Numbered from the stretch's first letter, positions 43,303-52,765 are shown. The stretch: DNA of 64,000 nucleotides from Pedobacter sp. D749 (GCF_019317285.1 NZ_CP079218.1:5146001-5210000); one strand, 5' to 3'. Made by a program: numbers and translations. Notes: generated from the sequence alone by a model not told the origin.

Positions 43303-43326
43303 GAAAGCAATATTAAGATTGCTTTC
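43303..43326 (-). terminator. Hairpin below TPP riboswitch (expression platform)
   Basis: A 9-bp stem (gaaagcaat, 43303-43311, and attgctttc, 43318-43326) with a 6-nt loop lies directly after the riboswitch on the minus strand, followed by TTTTCG. This could be the intrinsic terminator used when TPP binds. The T-run is short, so a translational switch remains possible. Confidence 0.5.
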
Positions 43327-43330
43327 ACTT

Positions 43331-43398
43331 TTCCCTTCGGCAGTACTAACTGCATCAGGTTCAAAGGGTATTTCTCAGCACGTAGGCACCCCTAAAGT
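43331..43398 (-). ncRNA. TPP (THI element) riboswitch
   Basis: The minus strand carries the diagnostic TPP riboswitch sequence blocks in order: TAGGGGTGCC, GCTGAGA, ATACCC, GAACCTGATGCAGTTAG and TACTGCCGAAGGGA. It lies 82 bp upstream of thiS and would repress the thiamine operon when TPP is abundant. Its 5' end abuts the predicted promoter. Confidence 0.97.
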
Positions 43399-43404
43399 TT
43401 TTTG

Positions 43405-43435
43405 TAAATATATGCGATTAAATTTCTAATGCAAA
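43405..43435 (-). promoter_or_regulatory. Promoter of the thiamine operon
   Basis: On the minus strand TTTG (43432-43435), a 19-nt spacer and TATATTTA (43405-43412) match the Bacteroidota TTTG-N19-TAnnTTTG promoter with one mismatch in the last base. The expected start of transcription coincides with the first bases of the riboswitch. Confidence 0.75.
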
Positions 43436-43876
43436 TTAAAAAATAAATTGGGCTATGGTGTTAGAAAGATGCGCTAGGGTTAATTGTTGTTACGTATTGG
43501 TTTTAAGTTGTAGAGGAGGTGTATATATAGATGAAATCTATTTAGTTTTTTTGTAATATAGAGAGTGAATGATAGTTGTTTAAATGGGTTAATAAATGGT
43601 AGAGCAGAATCAATTCCATCATCCATCTTACATTTTCCATTTTTTTAACTGCAAAGCGCATAGAGAGATACGCGAAGGGCGTAAAGTTTTTACCATATAA
43701 GACATTGAAGAACATTTAAGGATATTGAGCTTATATGATCCTTTTATGTCTTATATGGCTCAAATTAAATAAATTGTCCCTTAGGAATTAAGAACGCATG
43801 TGGGATTAAGCGTTGATCAACCCCGACTTAAGAAAAACCTCTATCTTCGTTGTCTTAACTAGAAACCAGCACACCT

Positions 43877-45178
43877 ATGCAAAACCTGTTAGCACTACAA
43901 AGTGGCGAACTTAAAGGAGCAGTATCTTTAAAGCTTTCTGAAAACCTGACCGAGTTTCCAATGGAAATATTCGAGTTGGCCGATACTTTGGAAGTGCTGG
44001 ATTTATCTTTTAATAAGCTAAGTGCCTTGCCTGCCGATTTTGGCAGTTTAAAGAAGTTGAAGATTTTTTTCTGTTCCGAAAACCTTTTCACGATTTTACC
44101 AGAAGTACTGGGCGATTGCCCTTCGCTGGATATTGTTGGTTTTAAATCCAACCAGATTGAAATGGTACCACCGAAGTCGATCAACCCGAATTTACACTGG
44201 TTAATTTTAACCAATAACAATATTGCTGAATTGCCTAAGGAAATTGGCCTTTGCAAAAGGATGCAAAAACTGATGCTTTCGGGAAACCGTTTGGCGCAAT
44301 TGCCCGATGAATTGAGCAATTGCCAGAATTTAGCATTATTGCGGATTGCGGCGAATAAATTGCAGGAATTGCCGCAATGGATTACGCAACTGCCAAAACT
44401 TTCGTGGGTTGCATTTTCAGGCAATAACTTTAGTAAAACGCCGGCTGTAGAAACACTTTCATTAATCCATTGGCACGATTTGGAAATCAGCCATTTGTTA
44501 GGTGAGGGTGCATCGGGTGTCATTTCGAAAGCCAACAGAACAATTGGAGAAGAAACTACTGAAGTAGCCGTTAAAATATTTAAGGGAAATGTTACCAGCG
44601 ATGGCCTGCCCGAAGATGAAATGACGGCCTATATTGCTGCAGGCTACCATCCGGGTTTGGTTAACCTGATCGGACGGATTACGCACCATCCGGATGATAA
44701 AAAAGGCTTGGTAATGGATCTGATTCCGAATCATTTTTACAATCTTGGCAATCCGCCAAGTTTAGAAAGCTGTACAAAGGATGTTTTTCCTACTGACAGA
44801 AAACTTTCTGAAAAACAGATCATCGGTATTGCTAAAACCATTGCTTCATTGGCTGCTCAATTACATAAAGCGGGCATTATGCATGGCGATTTATATGCGC
44901 ACAATACTTTAATTGATGATGAAGGCAGTACTTTATTCGGCGATTTTGGTGCAGCCAGTTTTTACGATAAAACTTCTACTGAAACGGCTAAGGTACTGGA
45001 ACGGATAGAAGTAAGCGCTTATGGTTATCTGCTTGATGATTTACTTTCTTTAAAAAACGAAGAAGTAAGTGAGGAAGTTTATAAAATGATCAGTGAACTT
45101 AAAGATGCCTGTTTGGCTACAGTGCCTTTAGAGCGACCAGGTTTTCAGGATTTGGTTGATCAGTTGGCTCAGATTTAA
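43877..45178 (+). CDS. Leucine-rich-repeat protein kinase
   Basis: A 433-residue protein with N-terminal LRRs (about 20-195, repeats such as LEVLDLSFNKLSALP, LHWLILTNNNIAELP, MQKLMLSGNRLAQLP). The C-terminal kinase domain carries LGEGASGVI (212-220), VAVKIFKG, HGDLYAHN for the catalytic loop and GDFGAASF. The catalytic loop lacks the usual Lys of HRDxKxxN, which may affect activity. Protein-protein recognition joined to phosphorylation suggests a signalling role. Its target is unknown. Confidence 0.88.
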   Translation: MQNLLALQSGELKGAVSLKLSENLTEFPMEIFELADTLEVLDLSFNKLSALPADFGSLKKLKIFFCSENLFTILPEVLGDCPSLDIVGFKSNQIEMVPPKSINPNLHWLILTNNNIAELPKEIGLCKRMQKLMLSGNRLAQLPDELSNCQNLALLRIAANKLQELPQWITQLPKLSWVAFSGNNFSKTPAVETLSLIHWHDLEISHLLGEGASGVISKANRTIGEETTEVAVKIFKGNVTSDGLPEDEMTAYIAAGYHPGLVNLIGRITHHPDDKKGLVMDLIPNHFYNLGNPPSLESCTKDVFPTDRKLSEKQIIGIAKTIASLAAQLHKAGIMHGDLYAHNTLIDDEGSTLFGDFGAASFYDKTSTETAKVLERIEVSAYGYLLDDLLSLKNEEVSEEVYKMISELKDACLATVPLERPGFQDLVDQLAQI

Positions 45179-45361
45179 TCAAAATTACTAGAAAGGTCGT
45201 GATTCTCGCGCAGGAGGGAATCTTCGCGTCATCTCGACTGGAGCGCAGCGAAATGGAGAGATCTAAGTCAAAAAATACGCTTTAGATAGATTTAGTTCGC
45301 TGAGCCTTCGGGTTCTTAACTGCGTTGCAATCGCTCAAAATGACGGTACGGGTGAGTCTCA
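45179..45361. repeat. Dispersed intergenic repeat fragment
   Basis: The interval contains gattctcgcgcaggagggaa and tctcgactggagcgcagcga then aatggagagatc, plus a later piece ending aaaatgacggtacg. These match elements near 12629, 52725 and 59682, so it is one copy of a short dispersed intergenic element family. Confidence 0.6.
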
Positions 45362-46024
45362 TTAATTCTGTTGTTTTTTTGCCCAATCCAACCTGCGCTG
45401 ATCTGGCGTAGGCGTAACTTTAAAATTTTCGAATGTAGCGTTAAAACCTTTCCCATCAGGGCATGCAGCCACAAGGCCAACCATTACCGGGGCATTATCT
45501 TTAAAATAACAGGTACGCAGCATGGTATATTTTTTATCATCAAATGAATAGAAAATTTCTACTGCATCTAGTTTTCTAATCGCTTTCATCCAGATTGATG
45601 CAGGTGCTTTCTCCAATTCTACCACGCTCCAGTCGCTCGTTTTATGCGTTACAACGGCGCTTACATTTTGTTTCCCATTAACAAATTCAACTCCTGCTTT
45701 AATCCATTCTTCTTCATTAATGCGAAGCATCAATCCCATTTGATCAAACGTGGTTACATAATTTCCGGTAATTTTCACTTTTACCTCGAATTCGCCACCA
45801 TAAGTAGCATAATAAAAAGGGGCATCATCAACCGTAAAACCATAATGCGAAATGCGCCAATAATCGGTTTTTGCAGGAACGAACAAGCTAAAGGTATTTT
45901 TATCTTTAATTTCCCATTTTTCGGGTTCGTTAAACCAGTTCATTTTTGCTAAACTCTGGGCATGTGCCTTTAGGCAAATTAAAGATGATGATACGGCGAT
46001 TAAGGCTAATAATTTAAGTTTCAT
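45362..46024 (-). CDS. Secreted DUF1349-like (concanavalin-fold) protein
   Basis: A protein of about 220 residues starting at 46024 with a signal peptide (MKLKLLALIAVSSSLICLKAHA). The mature domain, with MNWFNEPEKWEIK and YGGEFEVKVKITGNYVTTFDQMGLMLR, matches the DUF1349/concanavalin fold. It probably binds or acts on glycans at the cell surface; no catalytic residues are certain. The longer frame from 46078 adds an unlikely N-terminus. Confidence 0.82.
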   Translation of the reverse strand: MKLKLLALIAVSSSLICLKAHAQSLAKMNWFNEPEKWEIKDKNTFSLFVPAKTDYWRISHYGFTVDDAPFYYATYGGEFEVKVKITGNYVTTFDQMGLMLRINEEEWIKAGVEFVNGKQNVSAVVTHKTSDWSVVELEKAPASIWMKAIRKLDAVEIFYSFDDKKYTMLRTCYFKDNAPVMVGLVAACPDGKGFNATFENFKVTPTPDQRRLDWAKKQQN

Positions 46025-46161
46025 TTGTGTGTTGTGTGCTGCAAACATAATGCAAGCACAAATTTTTGTAAAGGACATATATCACTATTTTAATGTGATG
46101 ATTATCACGCCGATATTTGATCAAAACAAGTGTGTTGGGTTTAAAAATCTGCAATAAAGAG

Positions 46162-46169
46162 TACATTTG
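46162..46169 (+). promoter_or_regulatory. -7 box for Crp-family gene
   Basis: TACATTTG, an exact TAnnTTTG, lies 15 bp upstream of the ATG at 46184. A TTTA about 18 nt upstream could serve as the -33 element. The leader would be very short. Confidence 0.45.
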
Positions 46170-46183
46170 TTTGCATAATAAAC

Positions 46184-46750
46184 ATGGAATTAGATTTTTT
46201 AAGAGCACACATTCACCAGATTATCTGTTTAACAGATGAAGAATTTGAACATGCTGCATCTTTTTTTACCAAACGGAAATACAAAAAACATCAGTACATT
46301 ATCCAGGCGGGTGATGTGGCCAGCCAGGAACATTTTGTTGTGAAAGGCATCGTAAAATCTTCATATACCGATAATGAAGGAAAAGAATATATTTTACAGT
46401 TGGCCATGGAAGAATGGTGGTTTTCAGACCCAAATGCTTTTAATACTGGCATGCCTGCCACTTTAAATGTAGACTGTATAGAAGATACCGAAACACTTTC
46501 CATCTCTTTTGAAAACAAGGAAAAGCTTTGTGACTCTTCACGCAAAATGGAATATTTTTTCAGGAAAAAGTATACGACAGGGAATATGGCTTTACAAAAG
46601 CGGGTATTGGCTTTATTGAGTAACAATGCCGGCGAGCGTTACAAACAATGGTGCAACCAATATCCATCTTTACAGCAAAGGATTCCGAAAACCCTTATTG
46701 CATCTTATCTTGGGGTAACCAGAGAAACATTAAGCAGGTTATCGCTTTAG
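46184..46750 (+). CDS. Crp/Fnr-family transcriptional regulator
   Basis: A 188-residue regulator with an N-terminal cyclic-nucleotide-binding-like domain (HQYIIQAGDVASQEHFVVKG) and a C-terminal winged helix with TLIASYLGVTRETLSRL. The effector is not deducible. It is divergent from the secreted protein at 46024. Confidence 0.9.
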   Translation: MELDFLRAHIHQIICLTDEEFEHAASFFTKRKYKKHQYIIQAGDVASQEHFVVKGIVKSSYTDNEGKEYILQLAMEEWWFSDPNAFNTGMPATLNVDCIEDTETLSISFENKEKLCDSSRKMEYFFRKKYTTGNMALQKRVLALLSNNAGERYKQWCNQYPSLQQRIPKTLIASYLGVTRETLSRLSL

Positions 46751-46823
46751 TAGGAAAAAAATCTTAACCAGATAAAGCACTGCACGTTACTTTGATAAAT
46801 AAACCAATCAATAAAAAACTAGT

Positions 46824-47690
46824 TTAAAAACACTCTACTTCCCAAAAGCGCGACCAGTTTTTGCCTGGATCAAGCTTTATTATGCCCTCTTTGTGGGTTA
46901 ATTCCTGATCGTGGTTAACGCCATCAGCAACTCCGCACCAAGGCTCTAAACATACAAATGGCGCATCGGTTGCCGCCCATATTCCAAAAAATGGAAAATC
47001 TTCAAAATGGAAATGGAGGCCATAATCATTTTTAGTGTTGAGCAAACTAATGCAGTTGCTTTGCAGGGTTTTAAAAACCAACGCATCGTTATAAAACAAA
47101 TCATGTTTAAGCTTTAGCTGATGTGCATTAAGCTCGATATTTTTGGTTTCATCGGCCACCAGGCCATCTTCAAGTTTCCAATAGCTTAATTTCTCATCAG
47201 CATTAAAAGCCAGATAGTAATCTTCGTAAACGGTATTTGGCGTGTTTGGTACCGCAAATGCCGGATGCGCACCAATGGAAAATAGAAGTTCGGCAGTACC
47301 CGTATTTCTTACCTCATAAGTTAAATTCAGTTTCCTGCCGATTAGCCGGTACCTCAGTTTCAGCTCGAAATCAAAGGGATATACTTTTAACGTATCTTCA
47401 TTTTGGGTTAACGTAAAAACAGCTTCGTTTTCACTTATTTTTTCGAAACTGAATATATGGTCGCGGGCAAATCCATGCCTGGGTAACTCATAATTTTTAC
47501 CTTCATAGTTAAAACTGTTATTTTTTAATGAGCCAACTATGGGAAATAAAACCGGGCTATGTTTTGCCCAATACTTTGGGTTGGCATTCCATAAATATTC
47601 CAGCTTGGTTTCTTTGCTAAATAAACCTTGAAGTTCTGCGCCTTTAGCCGCCAGGCTAACTTTTATATAGTCGTTTTCGAGAGTTATCAT
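46824..47690 (-). CDS. Aldose 1-epimerase family protein
   Basis: A 288-residue galactose mutarotase-like protein (LQGLFSKETKLEYLW, RHGFARDHIFSF, SIGAHPAFAVP with a catalytic-type His, CLEPWCGVADG). It may act on hexose-6-phosphates or hexoses. Divergent from the gene at 47824. Confidence 0.88.
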   Translation of the reverse strand: MITLENDYIKVSLAAKGAELQGLFSKETKLEYLWNANPKYWAKHSPVLFPIVGSLKNNSFNYEGKNYELPRHGFARDHIFSFEKISENEAVFTLTQNEDTLKVYPFDFELKLRYRLIGRKLNLTYEVRNTGTAELLFSIGAHPAFAVPNTPNTVYEDYYLAFNADEKLSYWKLEDGLVADETKNIELNAHQLKLKHDLFYNDALVFKTLQSNCISLLNTKNDYGLHFHFEDFPFFGIWAATDAPFVCLEPWCGVADGVNHDQELTHKEGIIKLDPGKNWSRFWEVECF

Positions 47691-47823
47691 GACAAGCTAA
47701 ATTAGTAAAAAGATGGGCTTTAAAAATATCTTTTTTATTAATTTTGATCACGGCTTAAAGCTTAATACCCCGTTTGTTTTATTATCCGCAAATTTACTTT
47801 CCCTCAAAACAAGATCAGAAGCT

Positions 47824-48153
47824 ATGGCGATAGATTTAACCAAATTATCAAATGTAAAAGTAAAGGCTGCGATTATGGCGTTGCAAAAAGGCGATGAGAA
47901 AACGTGGTTTTCTTTATTTGCTGCCGAAGTTGCCTTTTATGATGACGGGAACCAGATGAAATTTAATAATTTCTTCAGGAAAGCACTAGGGCATGAGCGT
48001 TTTACCTGTATAGATAAAGTTGAAAACAATGGTTTGGAGGTATATGGTCATTTCCACTCCGACCAATGGGGCGATTTTAAAACCTGCTTTAAATTTCAGG
48101 TAAACAAAGAAGGAAAAATTGCGAGGTTAGATATTGGACAAGCTTCTTATTAG
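47824..48153 (+). CDS. NTF2-like small protein
   Basis: A protein of about 109 residues from the ATG at 47824; the frame from 47713 adds a poorly supported extension. VKVKAAIMALQKGDEKTWFSLF, EVAFYDDGN and FKTCFKFQVNKEGKIARLDIGQ fit the nuclear-transport-factor-2/SnoaL fold. Substrate or partner unknown. Confidence 0.75.
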   Translation: MAIDLTKLSNVKVKAAIMALQKGDEKTWFSLFAAEVAFYDDGNQMKFNNFFRKALGHERFTCIDKVENNGLEVYGHFHSDQWGDFKTCFKFQVNKEGKIARLDIGQASY

Positions 48154-48219
48154 TCCTGAGTCCAAAGTCAATAGTCCTTATTAATCGATGATTAGACTCA
48201 AGACTACTGACTCAGGACT
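48152..48219. repeat. Inverted repeat between convergent genes
   Basis: Arms agtcctgagtc (48152-48162) and gactcaggact (48209-48219) are perfect complements, 46 nt apart, spanning the stop codons of the convergent NTF2-like and pepT genes. It may act as a bidirectional transcription end, though no T-run is present. Confidence 0.7.
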
Positions 48220-49472
48220 TACCCCTTCTCTTCCCAAATACAAGCAATATTTATAATGGTTTGTATAGCTTTTTCCATATCCTGTACGCTTACCCATTCT
48301 TGTTTACTATGAAAGGCATGTTCGCCGGCAAAAATATTGGGACATGGTAAACCCATAAATGAAAGTCGCGAGCCATCTGTTCCACCACGGATACTTTGTT
48401 GTTTGGCAACCACGCCAGCTCTTTCAATGGCTTCAATGCCATATTGCACAATTTTAGGATGCTGATCTAAAATCTGTTTCATATTGCGATATTGTGCTTT
48501 AATATTAAGCTTGTAGGTAGATTTCGGATAGTTCGCCATTACCTTTTTTACAGTTTCTTCCAAAAACTGCCCATGTGCGGCTAGTTTTTCATCGGTAAAA
48601 TCCCTGATGATAAACTGTGCTTCTGCCTCTTCTACCTGCCCATTTATACTTACCGGATGGATAAACCCTTCCTTTTGGTGTGTAGCTTCTGGTGTAAGTG
48701 TATTTTTTGGCAGCGAATCTAAAATTTCAGCGAGGATTTTTATAGCGCTTTCCATTTTTCCTTTTGCAAAGCCCGGATGTGTACTTACGCCATAAACCTT
48801 AAGGGTGGCACCATCCGCAGAAAAAGTTTCATCTTCAATGGAGCCCAGTGTTTCTCCATCTATCGTATAGCCAAAATCGGCACCTAATTTCTTTAAATCT
48901 GCTTTGTCTACACCCCTGCCTATTTCTTCATCTGGTGTAAAAAGAAGTTTGATGGTTCCGTGTTTTACCTCTTGGTTTTTCATTAAAAATGCTGCAGCTT
49001 CCATAATTTCTGCTAGTCCAGCTTTATTGTCTGCGCCCAATAAAGTTGTGCCGCTAGCGGTAATAATATCATTTCCAATCTGATGTTTTAGGTCTTTGTG
49101 TTCAGAAAGTTTGATAACAATATGGTGATCATCTGGTAGAATTAAGTCTTGTCCCTGATAATTTTCATGAATAATCGGTTTAACATTTTCGCCGCTACAA
49201 TCAGGTGAGGTATCCATATGCGAGCAAAAGAAAATTACAGGTAACGGCTTATTGGTGTTAGATGGGATTGTACCATAAACATAGCCATTATCGTCCATTT
49301 CGGCATCAGAAATGCCAAATTCTAACAATTCCTGAACCAACACTTTGCCCAGGTTCTTCTGTTTTAGGGTTGACGGACAGGTAGGAGAATTTGGATCAGA
49401 TTGGGTATCAATCTTTGCATATTTTATAAATCGCTGCTCGATTGATTTGTTAATGTTGGTGTATGTGCTCAT
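48219..49472 (-). CDS. pepT: Peptidase T (tripeptide aminopeptidase)
   Basis: A 417-residue M20 metallopeptidase. Zinc-site segments are present: FFCSHMDTSPD, LGADNKAGLAE, PDEEIGRGVD, IDGETLG and the C-terminal GEHAFHSKQEW. It removes the N-terminal residue from tripeptides in the cytoplasm. Convergent with the NTF2-like gene across the inverted repeat. Confidence 0.95.
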   Translation of the reverse strand: MSTYTNINKSIEQRFIKYAKIDTQSDPNSPTCPSTLKQKNLGKVLVQELLEFGISDAEMDDNGYVYGTIPSNTNKPLPVIFFCSHMDTSPDCSGENVKPIIHENYQGQDLILPDDHHIVIKLSEHKDLKHQIGNDIITASGTTLLGADNKAGLAEIMEAAAFLMKNQEVKHGTIKLLFTPDEEIGRGVDKADLKKLGADFGYTIDGETLGSIEDETFSADGATLKVYGVSTHPGFAKGKMESAIKILAEILDSLPKNTLTPEATHQKEGFIHPVSINGQVEEAEAQFIIRDFTDEKLAAHGQFLEETVKKVMANYPKSTYKLNIKAQYRNMKQILDQHPKIVQYGIEAIERAGVVAKQQSIRGGTDGSRLSFMGLPCPNIFAGEHAFHSKQEWVSVQDMEKAIQTIINIACIWEEKG

Positions 49473-49511
49473 AATTCAAAGGTAAAAGTTATAGATATCG
49501 AATAATCATAT

Positions 49512-49519
49512 TATTTTTG
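49512..49519 (+). promoter_or_regulatory. -7 box for outer-membrane protein gene
   Basis: TATTTTTG, an exact TAnnTTTG, lies 13 bp before the ATG at 49532. The upstream element is unclear in the AT-rich flank. Confidence 0.4.
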
Positions 49520-49531
49520 TAAAAAAACGAT

Positions 49532-50263
49532 ATGATTTTTAATTTGCTGAAAGCTACCTTCATTACCTTTTCGCTTGTTTTTATAGGAGGTTTTGCTTTT
49601 GCCCAAGCCAACTATTTTAACATGTCGTATGGTTTTGGAGCAGGAATAAACAACTCTTATACCGATGTAAATAAAGGAAGTATTGGATATACAGTCTATG
49701 GTGTATTAGATTATCATATCACGCCCTTCTTAACCTTAGGTTTAGAGGGACAGTATGGTACGGTCAAAGGCGGGAATATACGAACCGACCCGAACAACCG
49801 TCAGTTTGTAAACAAATATACAGCAATTACAGCCAATGTAAAGCTGATGCTTGGTGAGGTGGTGAACTACAATAAAAGTGAGTTTTTATACAATATAAGA
49901 GGTTTGTATCTGGGTTTGGGTATAGGGGCGATTAACAATAACATTACCGATATTGTAAGGTATAAACCACTTTGGGCCGCTTCTGCTCCAGGTTATGGCC
50001 CTTTTTTGGGAGAAGATAAGACCTTGGAGCTATTGGTGCCTTTAAACTTAGGGTTTAACTATTACATTAACGATGGATACGGTTATATGCGGTATGTCAT
50101 CAATATCAATTCACAATTGAACTATACTAGAGGCGAAGGCCTGGATGGTTATAACGATTCGAGGCAAAAATTTAAAAACTTCTCACCCGATATCTATAAC
50201 ACCTACACCATAGGTTTTAAATACATGTTTGGTGGTCTTAAATATTATCGTAAAACACTTTAA
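49532..50263 (+). CDS. Outer-membrane beta-barrel protein, porin-like
   Basis: A 243-residue protein with a signal peptide (ending FAFAQA near residue 26) and alternating beta strands rich in Tyr and Gly (YGFGAGINNSYTD, GLYLGLGIGAINNN, YTIGFKYMFGG) ending in hydrophobic/aromatic residues. It is a small outer-membrane barrel of unknown substrate. Confidence 0.82.
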   Translation: MIFNLLKATFITFSLVFIGGFAFAQANYFNMSYGFGAGINNSYTDVNKGSIGYTVYGVLDYHITPFLTLGLEGQYGTVKGGNIRTDPNNRQFVNKYTAITANVKLMLGEVVNYNKSEFLYNIRGLYLGLGIGAINNNITDIVRYKPLWAASAPGYGPFLGEDKTLELLVPLNLGFNYYINDGYGYMRYVININSQLNYTRGEGLDGYNDSRQKFKNFSPDIYNTYTIGFKYMFGGLKYYRKTL

Positions 50264-50294
50264 TAACATTATTTCAATTTCTTAGATTTAAGGC

Positions 50295-52034
50295 ATGAGA
50301 AAATTTTTTGTGTTTTGTTTGCTATCTATCAGGTTAAAAGCTGCGGCACAAAAAACACCTTTCGAATTAAGTGGGAAAATCGAAACTACAACATATACCG
50401 AAGCAATATCTTATTACAAAAACCTGGCTAAAACTTATCCCGAAGCCAAACTATTTTCCTATGGGCGTACTGATTTTGGAAAACCTTTACACGTATTGGT
50501 ATTGTCACATGATCAGGTTTTCGATCCGGCACTGATCAGGAAAAGCAACAAAAGGGTGTTATTGATCAATAATGGAATCCATCCTGGCGAACCAGAGGGA
50601 ATTGATGCCTCAATGATGTTAGCCCGCGATCTCCTTAAAACTCGCAAATTGCCAAAAGATGTAGTGATCTGCATCATTCCCATCTACAATATAGATGGCA
50701 GTTTTAACCGTAGCGGAACATCCAGGGCTAACCAGAACGGGCCAGTTGCTTATGGCTTTAGAGGGAATAGTAAAAACCTCGATCTGAACCGTGATTTCAT
50801 TAAAACTGATTCGAAAAATTCGGCAACATTCCAACTCATTTTCAACACCTGGCAGCCCGAAATATTTGTAGATACCCACACCAGCAATGGTGCCGATTAT
50901 CAATATGTGATGACGCTTATCCCAACACAAAAAGATAAGCTGAACCCTATACTTTCTGATTATTTGACTAAAACACTGGTGCCTGATCTATATCGCGGTA
51001 TGGAAAAGTTGGGTTATCCGATGATTCCTTATGTAAACTCAATAGGCGAAACGCCGGAAACTGGAATAACAGGTTTTATAGATCCTCCACGTTATTCTAC
51101 CGGGTATACCACCCTGCACAATACCATTGGTTTTATGCCAGAAACACATATGTTAAAATCGTATGATTTGCGTGTGGATGCCACTTATAAGCTTTTGCAA
51201 ACCTATATTCAGGTTGTAGAACGAGATGCCAGAATTATTGGGGAGAATAAGCGAAAGGCTGATGAATTTGTAGCTGCACAAAAGGAATTTCCTTTAGAAT
51301 GGAGGTTGAATAAGACCGAGGTAAACGATTTGACCTTTAAGGGCTTTGAGGCCGGGCAAAAGCCCAGCACGGTAAGCGGCGCTAATCGTTTATATTATGA
51401 TCGCAGCAAGCCTTACACCAAAACCATTAAAGAATGGAACAAGTTTGAACCTGCATTATCTGTTCAAAAACCTGTTGCCTACATTATTCCGAAAGCCTGG
51501 GATCGCGTTATTGAGCTGCTTAAGCTAAATCATGTTAAAATCAGGGAATTAAAAAGCGATCAGAAAATTGCGGTTGACAATTATTATATCGGTGATTTTA
51601 AAACCGGAACCCGCCCATATGAAGGTCATTACCTGCACTCGGGCGTAAAAGTGAATACCATCTCTCAGAAACTGCAATACTACGCCGGCGATTATGTGGT
51701 TTATGTAAATCAGCCGACTAACCGTTATATTGTAGAAACCTTGGAGCCCCAGGCCACAGATTCTTATTTCAACTGGAATTTTTTCGATTCTATTCTGGAT
51801 ATGAAAGAACACTATTCGGCCTATGTTTTTGAAGATACGGCTACAGAACTCCTCAAAAATAACCCTGATTTAAAAAATAAACTCGAAGCTAAAAAGGCTT
51901 CAGATGCAGAATTTGCGAAGAATGCAGCTGCACAGCTTGATTTTGTGTATAAAAATTCTGATTATTACGAAAAAACACACAACAGATATCCGGTAGCCCG
52001 TTTGGTTACAGACGTAAAACTTGATTTAAAATAA
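50295..52034 (+). CDS. Secreted M14-family zinc carboxypeptidase
   Basis: A 579-residue peptidase with a signal peptide. The zinc site HPGEPEG (98-104, HxxE) and a later His in VDTHTSNGADYQY, plus a catalytic Glu in FMPETHML, place it in M14. A C-terminal domain of about 200 residues follows. Likely releases C-terminal residues from peptides in the periplasm or outside. Confidence 0.92.
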   Translation: MRKFFVFCLLSIRLKAAAQKTPFELSGKIETTTYTEAISYYKNLAKTYPEAKLFSYGRTDFGKPLHVLVLSHDQVFDPALIRKSNKRVLLINNGIHPGEPEGIDASMMLARDLLKTRKLPKDVVICIIPIYNIDGSFNRSGTSRANQNGPVAYGFRGNSKNLDLNRDFIKTDSKNSATFQLIFNTWQPEIFVDTHTSNGADYQYVMTLIPTQKDKLNPILSDYLTKTLVPDLYRGMEKLGYPMIPYVNSIGETPETGITGFIDPPRYSTGYTTLHNTIGFMPETHMLKSYDLRVDATYKLLQTYIQVVERDARIIGENKRKADEFVAAQKEFPLEWRLNKTEVNDLTFKGFEAGQKPSTVSGANRLYYDRSKPYTKTIKEWNKFEPALSVQKPVAYIIPKAWDRVIELLKLNHVKIRELKSDQKIAVDNYYIGDFKTGTRPYEGHYLHSGVKVNTISQKLQYYAGDYVVYVNQPTNRYIVETLEPQATDSYFNWNFFDSILDMKEHYSAYVFEDTATELLKNNPDLKNKLEAKKASDAEFAKNAAAQLDFVYKNSDYYEKTHNRYPVARLVTDVKLDLK

Positions 52035-52039
52035 ACCCT

Positions 52040-52660
52040 ATGGAATACTTTAATATTGCACCAGTTGCTTCAATAATTTTTGTTTTTACCATTATTACCA
52101 GCCTATACGCTTTCTACGATCACTCCCTGTATGGAAAGTTCATGTTGCATCCGTACACTGTATCAAAGGGAAGGAATATTTATACGATTATAACCAGTGG
52201 TTTAATCCATGCCGATTGGATGCACTTATTTTTTAACATGTTTACCTTTTATGCATTTGCTTTTGCACTCGAAAGCATGATGGGAAGCTGGCGGTTTGGA
52301 CTGATGTACTTTGTTGCGATGGTTTTAAGCGATCTTCCGACTATTTTTAGGCACAAGGACACGTTTAACTATAATAGTTTAGGCGCATCCGGAGCAATAA
52401 GCGCCGTAGTATTAAGTTTTATACTATACAGCCCGTTAACAGGCTTATATCTCATGTTTATTCCCATTCCGATACCTGCTATCATTTTTGGAGTATTGTA
52501 CTTAATTTATTGTGCTTATGCCTCGCGTAACGCAAGAGACCATATCAATCATGATGCCCACTTATTTGGCGCATTAACTGGCCTGATTTTTACCATTATT
52601 TTTGTCCCTGGTATTTTAGAAAATTTCTTCACCGTCATCAGAACAAAACTGGGGATTTAA
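52040..52660 (+). CDS. Rhomboid-family intramembrane serine protease
   Basis: A 206-residue membrane protein with about six helices. The catalytic Ser lies in LGASGAISAV (about residue 117) and the His in NHDAHLFGALTG (about 173). HADWMHLFFNM matches loop L1 of rhomboids. The gene starts 5 nt after the M14 peptidase stop, so co-transcription is likely. Confidence 0.93.
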   Translation: MEYFNIAPVASIIFVFTIITSLYAFYDHSLYGKFMLHPYTVSKGRNIYTIITSGLIHADWMHLFFNMFTFYAFAFALESMMGSWRFGLMYFVAMVLSDLPTIFRHKDTFNYNSLGASGAISAVVLSFILYSPLTGLYLMFIPIPIPAIIFGVLYLIYCAYASRNARDHINHDAHLFGALTGLIFTIIFVPGILENFFTVIRTKLGI

Positions 52661-52719
52661 TTAGTCGTCAACCTGACTGAAGCATAGCCCCTCAAAGTTA
52701 AGCTGAGAGAGATTTAAAA

Positions 52720-52765
52720 TGGATTTCTCGACTTCGTTTGACTCCTTTCGAAATGACGATTGCAT
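52720..52765. repeat. Dispersed repeat fragment
   Basis: The sequence ggatttctcgacttcgtttg then actcctttcgaaatgacgat is related to the 12481-12513, 45197-45260 and 59682-59762 copies. Confidence 0.5.

Larger units (their letters stand above)
43250..43876. other. Region between divergent thiS and LRR-kinase genes
   Basis: The left part holds the TPP riboswitch, its downstream hairpin and its promoter (43303-43435). The remaining 440 bp to 43876 shows no gene, tRNA or strong hairpin. A possible -7 box TATCTTCG (43842-43849) for the kinase is weak. Confidence 0.55.

Noticed and set aside
43790..43876. Promoter for the LRR-kinase gene
   Set aside because: TATCTTCG at 43842 has no convincing partner at -33, so I did not call a promoter.
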